Of a DNA stretch of 35,046 bases, positions 18,067 to 25,818 are shown piece after piece. Position numbers and translations under genes: made by a program. The notes below the pieces were generated by a model that made no database searches, was not told the DNA's origin, and worked only from the letters and a program-made list of their open reading frames with translations. Source of the DNA: Methyloprofundus sp. GTDB lineage: Bacteria; Pseudomonadota; Gammaproteobacteria; Methylococcales; Methylomonadaceae. The number at the start of each line of letters is the position of its first letter. The stretch's first letter is position 1. Location of the stretch: the NCBI GenBank assembly GCA_014859465.1, contig JACUUF010000028.1:1-35046 (forward strand), in the 5' to 3' direction.

Positions 18067-18831
18067 TTAATAACGCAACTTATACCAAAGGCGTCCCATC
18101 ATTTCATGAATCACTAAAGTATTACGCTGTAAAGCTTGAGCAGAAGGAATAAAGCTCAGTAAATCCAGCTCATCTGAGCGAGATAAAAACATCGTGGGCG
18201 CAGGAAGCACTTTAAATCCCTGTTGGACAAACTGATCAACAGCTCTTTGCATGTGCAGCGCGTGAGTTACCAGAATAATGCGTTGTATATTTTCTTTGGC
18301 TAATATCTCCCAAGTATAGAGGGCATTTTCCGCAGTATTGCGGCTGCGATGCTCTTGCCAGTCCACTGCCTGATTAAACTCATTATTTAATACTTCACTC
18401 ATCACTTCTGCTTCTGAAGGGAGTTTGGCCGCTAGAACTTTTCCGTCACTGACTAAAACAGGCAATTGGTTTTTTTTTGCCAGAAACGCACCATAACGAA
18501 CGCGCGCTAAACTATTGGTTTTTAATGTTGCCGCTTGTGCATATTCAGGCGCAGGCTTACTCAATCCACCTCCTAAAATAACAATCGCTTGCGCGGAAAA
18601 ACGCGATATTTTTTCGATTGTTAGGGGCGGGTAAATTTCTTGAGTGTTGGCCAAATATCTTATACTAATAGGTAGGCTCAGTAGCAATAAAGCGCTTAAT
18701 GAAAAGATCAGTAAAACCATAGCAAATAGGCGTTGTCGATGTAATAAAAATAGCCCGATGAACGCTAGAATTAATAAGCTAGCCATCGGTAATAGCAGAG
18801 TTTTGATAACATATATAATAAAGATATCCAT
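18067..18831 (-). CDS. DUF218 (YdcF/ElyC/SanA-like) envelope membrane protein
   Basis: 254 aa. Two N-terminal membrane helices (about 8-28 and 33-54) are followed by a DUF218 domain facing the periplasm. Motifs are AIVILGGGL (about 81-89), LPVLVSDGK, ENALYTWEIL, and RIILVTHALHMQRAV, which carries the characteristic T-H-A-x-H-M-x-R. The architecture with two helices before the domain resembles E. coli ElyC, which is needed for envelope biogenesis. That functional assignment is inference. The protein is monocistronic, transcribed away from pilS. Confidence 0.88.
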   Translation of the reverse strand: MDIFIIYVIKTLLLPMASLLILAFIGLFLLHRQRLFAMVLLIFSLSALLLLSLPISIRYLANTQEIYPPLTIEKISRFSAQAIVILGGGLSKPAPEYAQAATLKTNSLARVRYGAFLAKKNQLPVLVSDGKVLAAKLPSEAEVMSEVLNNEFNQAVDWQEHRSRNTAENALYTWEILAKENIQRIILVTHALHMQRAVDQFVQQGFKVLPAPTMFLSRSDELDLLSFIPSAQALQRNTLVIHEMMGRLWYKLRY

Positions 18832-18900
18832 GTCTTATAATAGCAGCTAACTGATTAAATTAGCCTTAATATTTATAGCTAAATAACTTAAATAACGCTT

Positions 18901-20523
18901 ATGCAAACCGATGCGAATATGCTTTCACCTTGTCCTTTTTCTAAGGGCTATAAAATACCCGTGCGACAGGCCTGGTTTTTATTAAAAGGCTTTTATGTTT
19001 ACCGCTTGATTTTATCCAGTTTATTTTTAAGTTTATATTACTCGCGTATAGGCCGGCTTATTATTCTGCCTGAATATACTCAGCTCTATTTACTCACAAG
19101 TTTTAGCTATTTAGGGGCGACGTTAATGGGTTGGATATTTATTTTTAAGCGAGTTGCCAGCTATGCAACGCAAGCGCAATTGCTCATTTTTACCGATATT
19201 TTCCTGATTACTCTGATTATGCATACTTGCGGCGGGATTGCCAGTGGCGTAGGGGCGCTGATGTTAGTGTCTACCGCGGCAGGTGGGCTGTTAATTGGTG
19301 GTCGTTGTGCGATGTTATTTGCCGCGCTTGCCAGCTTATTTATTTTTGCCGAGCAAGCTTATGTTTTTCGCATAGGCGATTTTAAAAGTGTCTATTATCC
19401 TTATGCCGGTATGTTGGGCGCGGCTTTTTTTACCATCGCCATGTTGTCTTATTTTTTGGCCAAGCGGACAGAGCAGACCGCTTTAATTACCTCGAAACAA
19501 CAAGAAACCATTATCTCTTTAGAGGAATTAAACCAATATATTATCCAGAATATGCAATCGGGCATTATCATCACCGATCAGCAACAAAGAATTACTCGAT
19601 ATAATAACGCCTGTCAGCGCTTATTAGGGCGGAATAGTTTACCGGACACTTTAGCGGATATTTCGTTTTCATTTGTGCAGGCTTTTGAACAGTGGGTAGC
19701 TAATCCTAGCAAAGATTTTTTGTCTATTTCTGTGCCAGGACAAGCTGATTTACATGTGCATTTTACTTCTTTGCCTACTCGGCATGCGCTTTTTTTTATG
19801 ATTACTCTGGATGATGTCGCTTTATATAATCAGCGCGTACAGCAAGGCAAGTTAGCTTCTCTAGGAATGCTAACGGCTAATATTGCTCATGAAATCCGAA
19901 ACCCTTTAGGAGCAATAAGTCACGCCGGCCAGTTATTAGCAGAGTGCCCGCAGTTATCGGGTGCCGATTTACGTTTAACTGAAATTATTCAAGCACATGC
20001 TTTAAGAGTAAATTCGATTATTGAAGATATTTTACAGTTATCGCGCAGAACTGATTCAAAACAGGAGCGTATTCATTTGGCGACATGGCTGCCAGATTAT
20101 TTAGCGATCTTTGAACTAGAAAATCGTGGGCAGAAAAATCAATTTAGTCTTTCTGTGGAGGAAGGAGTGCAAGATATACTCTTTGATCCAGGGCATTTAA
20201 CGCAAATTCTAAATAATCTCTGTGAAAACGCTTTAAAATATGGCTATGTTCCTGATCAAGACATAGCACTTAAAGTGACTACTTTTTTTAATCAACCTTG
20301 TTTACTGGTTATTGATCATGGACAAAACATGTCCAAAGCGACGGCGGAACATTTGTTTGAGCCATTTTTTACGACCTCTAGTTCAGGTACGGGTTTAGGT
20401 TTATATATTTCTCGTGAATTAGCTGAATTAAATCAAGCCTCATTAAGTTATCAAGCTATAGCGGATGGCAGTTGTTTTCGCTTATATTTCGCAAGTGCAG
20501 AGCAAAATGAAATAAAATTATGA
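18901..20523 (+). CDS. pilS: PilS-like sensor histidine kinase
   Basis: Membrane histidine kinase of 540 aa that in pseudomonads controls pilin transcription through PilR. The N-terminal 35-190 holds about six membrane helices, as in PilS. A PAS-like domain follows (about 205-300, GIIITDQQQRITRYNNACQR). The dimerisation/phosphoacceptor motif is NIAHEIRNPLGAISH with His330. The ATPase domain has NNLCENALKYG (N box), a degenerate G1 region around IDHGQNMS (the usual D-x-G-x-G is D-H-G-Q-N), and GTGLGLYISREL (G2). It overlaps pilR by four bases (ATGA), so the two are coupled. No strong ribosome-binding site precedes the ATG; a later in-frame ATG at codon 7 is possible. Assigned by order and domain pattern. 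Confidence 0.88.
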   Translation: MQTDANMLSPCPFSKGYKIPVRQAWFLLKGFYVYRLILSSLFLSLYYSRIGRLIILPEYTQLYLLTSFSYLGATLMGWIFIFKRVASYATQAQLLIFTDIFLITLIMHTCGGIASGVGALMLVSTAAGGLLIGGRCAMLFAALASLFIFAEQAYVFRIGDFKSVYYPYAGMLGAAFFTIAMLSYFLAKRTEQTALITSKQQETIISLEELNQYIIQNMQSGIIITDQQQRITRYNNACQRLLGRNSLPDTLADISFSFVQAFEQWVANPSKDFLSISVPGQADLHVHFTSLPTRHALFFMITLDDVALYNQRVQQGKLASLGMLTANIAHEIRNPLGAISHAGQLLAECPQLSGADLRLTEIIQAHALRVNSIIEDILQLSRRTDSKQERIHLATWLPDYLAIFELENRGQKNQFSLSVEEGVQDILFDPGHLTQILNNLCENALKYGYVPDQDIALKVTTFFNQPCLLVIDHGQNMSKATAEHLFEPFFTTSSSGTGLGLYISRELAELNQASLSYQAIADGSCFRLYFASAEQNEIKL

Positions 20524-21860
20524 ATAAAGCGCAAGCCTTAATTATTGATGATGAAGCGGATATCCGAGAGCTCTTGGAAATCACGCTAAAGCGCATGGAT
20601 ATAGCCACGGTAACGGCTGAAAATATCAGTAGTGCGCACGCGATATTAAAAAAACAAGCCTTTAATATTTGTCTGACAGATATGCGTTTGCCCGATGGTA
20701 ACGGTTTGGATTTACTTGCGGCAATTCAAGTTGAATTTCCTAAGCTGCCAGTGATTGTGATAACTGCGCACGGCAGTGCTGAAGCAGCGGTTAAAGCAAT
20801 GAAGCAGGGTGCATTTGATTTTTTATCCAAACCGGTTGATTTAAAAGTATTACGCCAATTAATCAGCAATGCTTTAAAAGCTAACTTTTCTCCTCAACAA
20901 GATAGACGCTCTAGAAACACCTTATTAGGCGAGTCTGAAATAATGTGTCAAATTCGAGCAAAAATCAGCAAAATTGCACGTAGCCAAGCCCCTGTTTATA
21001 TTAAAGGTGAGTCAGGCTCAGGCAAGGAATTAGTTGCTAGCCTTATTCATAAGCAAAGCTCTCGTGCTGAAGCGCCATTTATTGCCGTTAACTGTGGCGC
21101 GATTCCATCGGAGCTAATGGAGAGTGAATTTTTTGGTCATAGAAAAGGTAGCTTTACCGGCGCAAATGGTGATAAACAAGGTTTGTTCCAAGCGGCTGAG
21201 GGAGGGACTTTATTTTTAGATGAAGTTGCTGATTTACCTTTGATATTACAAGTTAAATTGCTACGTGCGATACAAGAAAAGAAAGTTCGTGCCATAGGTA
21301 GCCAACAGGAAGAAGCGGTTGATGTCCGGTTATTAAGTGCTACACACAAGGATTTGGCGCAATTGGTTCAAGAAGGAACTTTTAGGCAAGATTTATATTA
21401 TAGGCTTAATGTTATAGAGCTAAATGTTCCGGCATTACGTCATCGCAATGAAGATATTGCTCAGTTGAGCGAGTTTTTTCTCAATAAAATTGCCAGAAAC
21501 AACCAGCTCAGCGCATTAAAATTCTCGTCTGGTGCATTAAAGGCCTTGAAATACTATAAATTTCCTGGCAATGTCCGTGAATTAGAAAACATTCTGGAGC
21601 GAGCCGTTGCCCTACATGAAGGTGCAGTCATTACCGAGCAAGATTTAGACTTAAATTCAATGGCAACCCAGCTACTTGATCCCGGAACCTATAACCCCAC
21701 TATGGGGTCTTTGGAAGCGTATTTAGAAGACATAGAAAAACAAGCCATTAGTGAGGCGTTAGAGCAAAATAAATGGAATCGTACCGCTACAGCCAAGCAA
21801 CTTGGCATGAGCTTTCGTTCCTTGCGTTATCGATTAAAAAAACTAGGGCTGGAGTCATAA
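20520..21860 (+). CDS. pilR: PilR-like sigma54-dependent response regulator
   Basis: NtrC-class activator of 446 aa. The receiver domain has phospho-acceptor Asp54 (LTDMRLPDG) and SKPVD. The AAA+ domain has Walker A GESGSGKE (163-170), the sigma54-contact loop GSFTGA (210-215) and GGTLFLDEVADLP. The C-terminal Fis-type helix-turn-helix is RTATAKQLGMSFRSLRYRL (about 420-438). Coupled to pilS upstream by ATGA and to the ankyrin gene downstream by TAATG. Pilin genes (pilE-type and minor pilins) lie about 6-8 kb downstream. I did not see a clear sigma54 promoter (GG-N10-GC) before them. Confidence 0.92.
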   Translation: MNKAQALIIDDEADIRELLEITLKRMDIATVTAENISSAHAILKKQAFNICLTDMRLPDGNGLDLLAAIQVEFPKLPVIVITAHGSAEAAVKAMKQGAFDFLSKPVDLKVLRQLISNALKANFSPQQDRRSRNTLLGESEIMCQIRAKISKIARSQAPVYIKGESGSGKELVASLIHKQSSRAEAPFIAVNCGAIPSELMESEFFGHRKGSFTGANGDKQGLFQAAEGGTLFLDEVADLPLILQVKLLRAIQEKKVRAIGSQQEEAVDVRLLSATHKDLAQLVQEGTFRQDLYYRLNVIELNVPALRHRNEDIAQLSEFFLNKIARNNQLSALKFSSGALKALKYYKFPGNVRELENILERAVALHEGAVITEQDLDLNSMATQLLDPGTYNPTMGSLEAYLEDIEKQAISEALEQNKWNRTATAKQLGMSFRSLRYRLKKLGLES

Positions 21861-22381
21861 TGAAGAACGGTATATTAGCAATCATACTAAATTTAGCCGT
21901 GTACAGTGGCGCGCTGTTTGCAGAAACAGGGCAAGACTTATTTATGGCTGCAATCCAAGGGCAAGCGCAACGAATACACACAATTCTCTCATCAGGCGTT
22001 GATGTTAACAGCAAAGTCGGTAGTGGGCGTACTGCGCTAATGGTGGCTGCATACAGTGGCAACTATCGCGTTATGCAAACATTAATTGCTTATGGTGCCA
22101 ATGTAAATTTAGCCGATAATCAAGGATCTACAGCATTAATGGATGCTATTATTTTTGGTGATCAGCGCTTAGTGAGCTTATTAATTAGTGCGGGGGCTGA
22201 TGTCAATGCAGAAGATAAACTAGGTGTACGCGTATTAGTTAAAGCTAAAAAGGCAGGGCATAAGCAACTGCTTAAGGTGCTTGAAGAGGCCGGAGCGAAA
22301 GAGCGGGAAGAAGTCAAAGTCGAAGAAGAGCTAGCAGCAGAGACAGAAGGTGAGAGTACAGCAAAGAGCAAGGCCGAATAG
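21860..22381 (+). CDS. Exported ankyrin-repeat protein
   Basis: 173 aa from the ATG at 21860, which shares a base with the pilR stop (TAATG), indicating translational coupling. A frame opening further upstream lies inside pilR and is not used. A signal peptide (about 1-20, ending in LFAETG) suggests periplasmic export. Three to four ankyrin repeats follow at about 24-155, with GRTALMVAAYSGNYRVMQTL, GSTALMDAIIFGDQRLVSLL and a degenerate last one. A Glu/Lys-rich tail ends the protein. Ankyrin repeats bind proteins; the partner is unknown. The coupling to pilSR suggests a link to that signalling system, which is inference only. Confidence 0.85.
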   Translation: MKNGILAIILNLAVYSGALFAETGQDLFMAAIQGQAQRIHTILSSGVDVNSKVGSGRTALMVAAYSGNYRVMQTLIAYGANVNLADNQGSTALMDAIIFGDQRLVSLLISAGADVNAEDKLGVRVLVKAKKAGHKQLLKVLEEAGAKEREEVKVEEELAAETEGESTAKSKAE

Positions 22382-22433
22382 GCTTTTTTGCCTTACTTCT
22401 AGTCGAGAACATTTGAGGTAGCACAGGAAGCGG

Positions 22434-22534
22434 CTGGTATCTAACTTTTTAGATAAAGCCACTCCCATAAAAAGCTATAGAATACATGAAGCAGAGCTTC
22501 TAAGCCGCCGCGCCCAAATAGAATTTGGGTGCGG
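22434..22534. repeat. Cluster of three intergenic stem-loops
   Basis: Three hairpins stand in a row. TATCTAA/TTAGATA is at 22438-22455 (extendable outward to about 22434-22460). GAAGC-AGA-GCTTC is at 22488-22500. CCGCGCCCAAAT/ATTTGGGTGCGG is at 22508-22534, a 12-bp stem with one G-T pair and loop AGA. The core of the third recurs inverted at 29061-29075. Probably an intergenic repeat element, not a terminator (no T-run after the long stem). Confidence 0.5.
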
Positions 22535-22595
22535 AGGAAAAGATTTTAAATAGTATGTCCTAATGCGTTAAGATCTAACGCCTGATTTGAACTAC

Positions 22596-22898
22596 TTATT
22601 TCTTTTTCTTCTCTATGTTTGCGGCCGATTTATCCTTGCCTTTCTTATCGCTACTTATTTGCAGATTATCCTTATTTTTAGCAACTGTTTTCTCGCCTAT
22701 GCCTTTAACATTAGCTAAATCATCAATACTTGCAAAAGGCCCGTTTGCTGTACGGTAAGCAACAATCGCCTCCGCCTTTTTCAAACCTACACCGTCTAAA
22801 GACTCAGATATTTCCTGCGCACTCGCCTTATTGATATCAACAGGCACTGCAAAAATATTAAACGATACCAACAGTAAAGCCCATAATAATTTTTTCAT
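22596..22898 (-). CDS. comEA: ComEA-family helix-hairpin-helix DNA-binding protein
   Basis: Exported DNA-binding protein expected to hold incoming DNA in the periplasm during natural transformation. 100 aa from the ATG at 22898, which has GAGAA about six bases upstream; a TTG four codons earlier is unlikely. A signal peptide covers about 1-17 (ALLLVSFNIFAV). Then comes the tandem helix-hairpin-helix region VDINKASAQEISESLDGVG, KAEAIVAYR, NGPFASIDDLANVKGIG. The tail is very Lys-rich, as fits DNA binding. Nearby type IV pilin genes fit a competence role, though it is not in their operon. Confidence 0.9.
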   Translation of the reverse strand: MKKLLWALLLVSFNIFAVPVDINKASAQEISESLDGVGLKKAEAIVAYRTANGPFASIDDLANVKGIGEKTVAKNKDNLQISSDKKGKDKSAANIEKKKK

Positions 22899-23033
22899 GA
22901 ATATTCTCAATTTAAGTGGTCAAATAATCAGTATAGTTCAAAGATAAGGTTTAGCAAGCTACTAGATAAAGTATGCGGCAATATTTTTTATGCAATTGAC
23001 AAAAAGCACAATAAATAACTGATAAATAAGAAA

Positions 23034-23405
23034 ATGTCTGAAATTTCTGACTCAAATACATTTACGCAAAGAGACTTATTGCAGCATTTGCTACAAGCCG
23101 CTCAACATTCGGTCACACGAGAAGAAATGGCCAGTCAATTTATGCGCGCAGAACAACTCAGCTTAGAGCGTTTTGAACAGGCTGAAAAAGTAACCTTAGA
23201 GCGTTTTGAACAGGCCGAAAAAGTAACCTTAGAGCGTTTTGAACAAGTCGATAAACGCTTTGAACAAGTGGATAAAAGGTTTGACGAAATAAAACTAGAA
23301 ATTAGAGAGCAGGGCAAAAAACACGACCGCCTTTCTTGGGCTATTTTTTCAGGTATGCTCGCGATCTTGTTTAAAGACCTTATTGTTAAAGCATTAGGCA
23401 TTTGA
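23034..23405 (+). CDS. Small coiled-coil protein with C-terminal membrane anchor
   Basis: 123 aa, no confident family (it resembles DUF1640-like coiled-coil membrane proteins). Residues about 40-95 are a charged heptad-like helix made of repeats such as LERFEQAEKVT and KRFEQVD. A hydrophobic C-terminal helix (about 100-120, RLSWAIFSGMLAILFKDLIV) would anchor it in the membrane. The DNA contains a 33-bp tandem repeat inside the helix. No signal peptide. Function unknown. The gene stands alone between comEA and the pilin operon. Confidence 0.75.
   Translation: MSEISDSNTFTQRDLLQHLLQAAQHSVTREEMASQFMRAEQLSLERFEQAEKVTLERFEQAEKVTLERFEQVDKRFEQVDKRFDEIKLEIREQGKKHDRLSWAIFSGMLAILFKDLIVKALGI
23163..23245 (+). 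repeat. 33-bp in-frame tandem repeat
   Basis: Two copies of a 33-base unit (23163-23195 and 23196-23228) differ at one base (T/C in GCY). A third copy starts at 23229 and keeps 17 bases before diverging. Each unit encodes LERFEQAEKVT. Because the unit is a multiple of three, copy-number change would alter the coiled-coil length without shifting frame. Confidence 0.9.
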
Positions 23406-23771
23406 GCCTCATCGATAAATATCGACAACTAGTTTGAGTTGCAACAAAGATTTTTTAAAATTAGCAAGTCGTTGCTTCCGGCGAATATCATCATCTATTT
23501 ACTTGGCTCCAATAATTACCATGATTTTCCTTTTGTTCATAAGTGCTTAAGATGAGTTATGGTAAGCTCTCATTCGTGGGCGGTAAAGGTCGTCATCCGC
23601 GAGGTTTTTATCGGGGGGATCTATTATCCCTTATGCTCCTTATGCTCTAGGTGAGATACAAAAAAAACCACCGAACCGGATTGCCGATTGGGTGGTTTTT
23701 TATTAAAAATGGATATTGGTTTTAAATAATGGTGGGCAGAAAAGCATTGCCCACTCTACACGATTAAAAAA
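23406..23771. other. Intergenic region before the minor-pilin operon end; possible small RNA
   Basis: No open reading frame is convincing. A short palindrome TCGATAAATATCGA sits soon after the upstream stop. From about 23565 a GC-richer stretch with pairable segments (TCGTGG...CCGCGA, GGGAT-CTATT-ATCCC) and a 9-base near-repeat (TTATGCTCC, TTATGCTCT) runs into a strong hairpin terminator ending at 23701. This layout could be a small RNA of about 100-140 nt on the plus strand. Promoter evidence is weak (TTGTTC, 19 bases, TATGGT). Confidence 0.35.
23662..23701. terminator. Bidirectional rho-independent terminator
   Basis: AAAAAACCACC (23662-23672) pairs with GGTGGTTTTTT (23691-23701). This gives an A/T-flanked stem that can terminate on both strands. 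The loop contains CCGG...CCG that may pair further. It would end the minor-pilin operon on the minus strand and any plus-strand transcript from the left. Confidence 0.85.
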
Positions 23772-25799
23772 TCAAGGGTTAAGTACGCAAACCTTATCTA
23801 TTGTTAGAGAACTGCTAGGAGCAGCCGTCAAGTTATTAGCATTACAACTATCTGATGCCTTGCCTTTTTTAATTTCCATACGCACTGAGCTTTCAAGTGT
23901 ACTAATCGTACAAGAAAATGTGTTCGTAGTGAAACTACAAGAAGGAGTTCCAATAAATGAATCTGCGGTTACTTTCATTGAATAGCCTCCAGTGCTGTTT
24001 AAAATAGGCTTAATAAGCCCATTTAATGTATATTTAGGAGGCGATAGTAAAATAATACTGCCCTTATCATAAACAACAGGATCAGTAGAGCTATCACACG
24101 ATCGGGATGTGTCTGCAGAGCTAAGATTACTGATTAAGCAACTACCTGATTGAGTATTGTTACTAGCGTAAATTATTATAGTTATTGCTGATGTCGTAGT
24201 CTTTCCTTTGCAAACTCCGTCTGAGGAGCATGTTAAAGTATCACCATTACCTGTTACAACTGTGGTAGGTGTTCCTCCAGTTACTGCGATTGTTAAATCA
24301 TATGTTATGGGTGTTCTGCGCGTACAATAAGCGATGTTTTCTGTCGTTACTACTGTGTTGGCAGAGTCAATCGTACGAATAACTTCTTGTGGAGGGAGAT
24401 TGATATTACTTGTGCCATCCCAGGTTTCAGCTGCACATTTGGCTGATAATCTGCTTACATTTGCTTGACGTCCAACAATATAAAAATCTTGACAAGCATA
24501 TGGTTCATTAATGCCTTCTTCAATGCTGGAATTAATTGTTTTATATTTTCTAGCAGTGAAAAAAGCAGTATTTGTTCCATCAAGCTCATCTTTGAAGCAA
24601 ACACTTTCTTTTCCAGATCCATTATCATCCCCATTAATTAGCCCTATATTGCCACTGAATCCTCCAGAACCAACATCACGCCGAGCTGTGCTTGCTGTAA
24701 GGGAGCATGACGTTGCATTAGGGTTTTCGCTGCCGGTATCATTTTCACAATTTCCTCCGACATAACAAGCATAAGGTTGCTCATTGAGTTCTGATCCAGG
24801 GTAAAAAGCACAGAACATATTCTCTTTGTTGTGGTCAATTTTTATGTCGTCAAGGGTGAATTCAGTGCGTACTTTGCCTTTAATTGGGATAATAATTCCG
24901 CCAAAAAAACGATGCTCTGCAATACACGCATCAAATAAAGTGTAGGTTGTTGTTAGACCAGTTGTGCTAGATGTGTAATGTTGGGTATAAAGCTCAATTG
25001 TCTCAGTGCCGTCAACAATGCGTCTATTTGTATATAAACAAGCGCTTCCAGTTGTGCCTGATATGGCACAGTTAGCATCATTTGTAAATGTCCCAGTGGC
25101 TTCATTATATTTAGGCTTTTTTGCCTCATCATAGTTACCAGGGAAAGATAAATCTTTATCAAATGCGGTAAGCGTTGAACAAAGAATTACTCGTGATCCT
25201 GTTTTGCCATTTTTATCATCACGGTATGTATTGCCATCGAGAGTATATAAATCATCTTCTATTGATACAACTTTACTTAAAGGAGAGCCTTTACTATCAA
25301 ATAAATCAATACTGTTGTCTTCAACGGATTCTGATGCCCTATTACCAGGGCTTGGAGCCTTCCCTGAAGACCCTACGCTAGCATCTCCAAAGGCAGCTAA
25401 AGCTATAGCATTTGCAGGGTTTGAAAATGCTATTTCACTAGTCAGTACTATTTGCTTATCAGCACCTCCGCCATCCCAGCTTACTGTCAGGGTAATTTGT
25501 TTTCTATCAGGCGAACTTGCTGCTGCTACGACTTGTCCAACAGTAAAGCTGGCATTCACTCCGTTTACTGGTGAGGTTGGAGTAGGAAGGGTATCAAAAT
25601 CAGCATTCTGTATCATATTTCGTAATGATTCCATTTGTCGCTCAGCAATAACTAATGCTTCAGCACGAGTTTTACTCTCACCACTACTGGAAAGAAAAGT
25701 GCCTTGCATGGATGCAACAGCTAATAAGCCTAAAGCAATTACAACGGTAGCAATTAGCACTTCAATTAAGCCTACACCTTTTTGTTTTATTAAAATCAT
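23772..25799 (-). CDS. PilV-like minor prepilin with a giant cysteine-rich C-terminal region
   Basis: Last gene of the minor-pilin operon. 675 aa from the ATG at 25799, which has AAGGAAA five bases upstream (a GTG one codon earlier is possible). The N-terminus MILIKQKG then VGLIEVLIATVVIALGLL is a class III prepilin signal with Glu at +5, most like PilV. Typical PilV proteins are about 150-200 aa. Here about 500 extra residues follow, with 20 cysteines all beyond residue 200, low charge and many Thr/Ser/Gly, as in surface beta-rich domains. The last 150 residues contain two related modules with matching cysteines. It probably caps or decorates a type IV pilus and may act in adhesion. That role is inferred. 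PilY1 is absent from the locus. Confidence 0.85.
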   Translation of the reverse strand: MILIKQKGVGLIEVLIATVVIALGLLAVASMQGTFLSSSGESKTRAEALVIAERQMESLRNMIQNADFDTLPTPTSPVNGVNASFTVGQVVAAASSPDRKQITLTVSWDGGGADKQIVLTSEIAFSNPANAIALAAFGDASVGSSGKAPSPGNRASESVEDNSIDLFDSKGSPLSKVVSIEDDLYTLDGNTYRDDKNGKTGSRVILCSTLTAFDKDLSFPGNYDEAKKPKYNEATGTFTNDANCAISGTTGSACLYTNRRIVDGTETIELYTQHYTSSTTGLTTTYTLFDACIAEHRFFGGIIIPIKGKVRTEFTLDDIKIDHNKENMFCAFYPGSELNEQPYACYVGGNCENDTGSENPNATSCSLTASTARRDVGSGGFSGNIGLINGDDNGSGKESVCFKDELDGTNTAFFTARKYKTINSSIEEGINEPYACQDFYIVGRQANVSRLSAKCAAETWDGTSNINLPPQEVIRTIDSANTVVTTENIAYCTRRTPITYDLTIAVTGGTPTTVVTGNGDTLTCSSDGVCKGKTTTSAITIIIYASNNTQSGSCLISNLSSADTSRSCDSSTDPVVYDKGSIILLSPPKYTLNGLIKPILNSTGGYSMKVTADSFIGTPSCSFTTNTFSCTISTLESSVRMEIKKGKASDSCNANNLTAAPSSSLTIDKVCVLNP

Positions 25800-25818
25800 C
25801 ACTATTTCCTTTATTTAA

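Noticed and set aside
17940-18152. 70-aa plus-strand open frame after pepN
   Set aside because: Overlaps the 3' end of the DUF218 gene, low-complexity basic composition, no ribosome-binding site; judged non-coding.
21773-21859. Upstream extension of the ankyrin-repeat frame
   Set aside because: It lies inside pilR, and starting there would bury the signal peptide; the ATG at 21860 fits better.
22434-22534. CRISPR-like repeats
   Set aside because: The stem-loops differ in sequence, have no regular spacers, and no cas gene is nearby.
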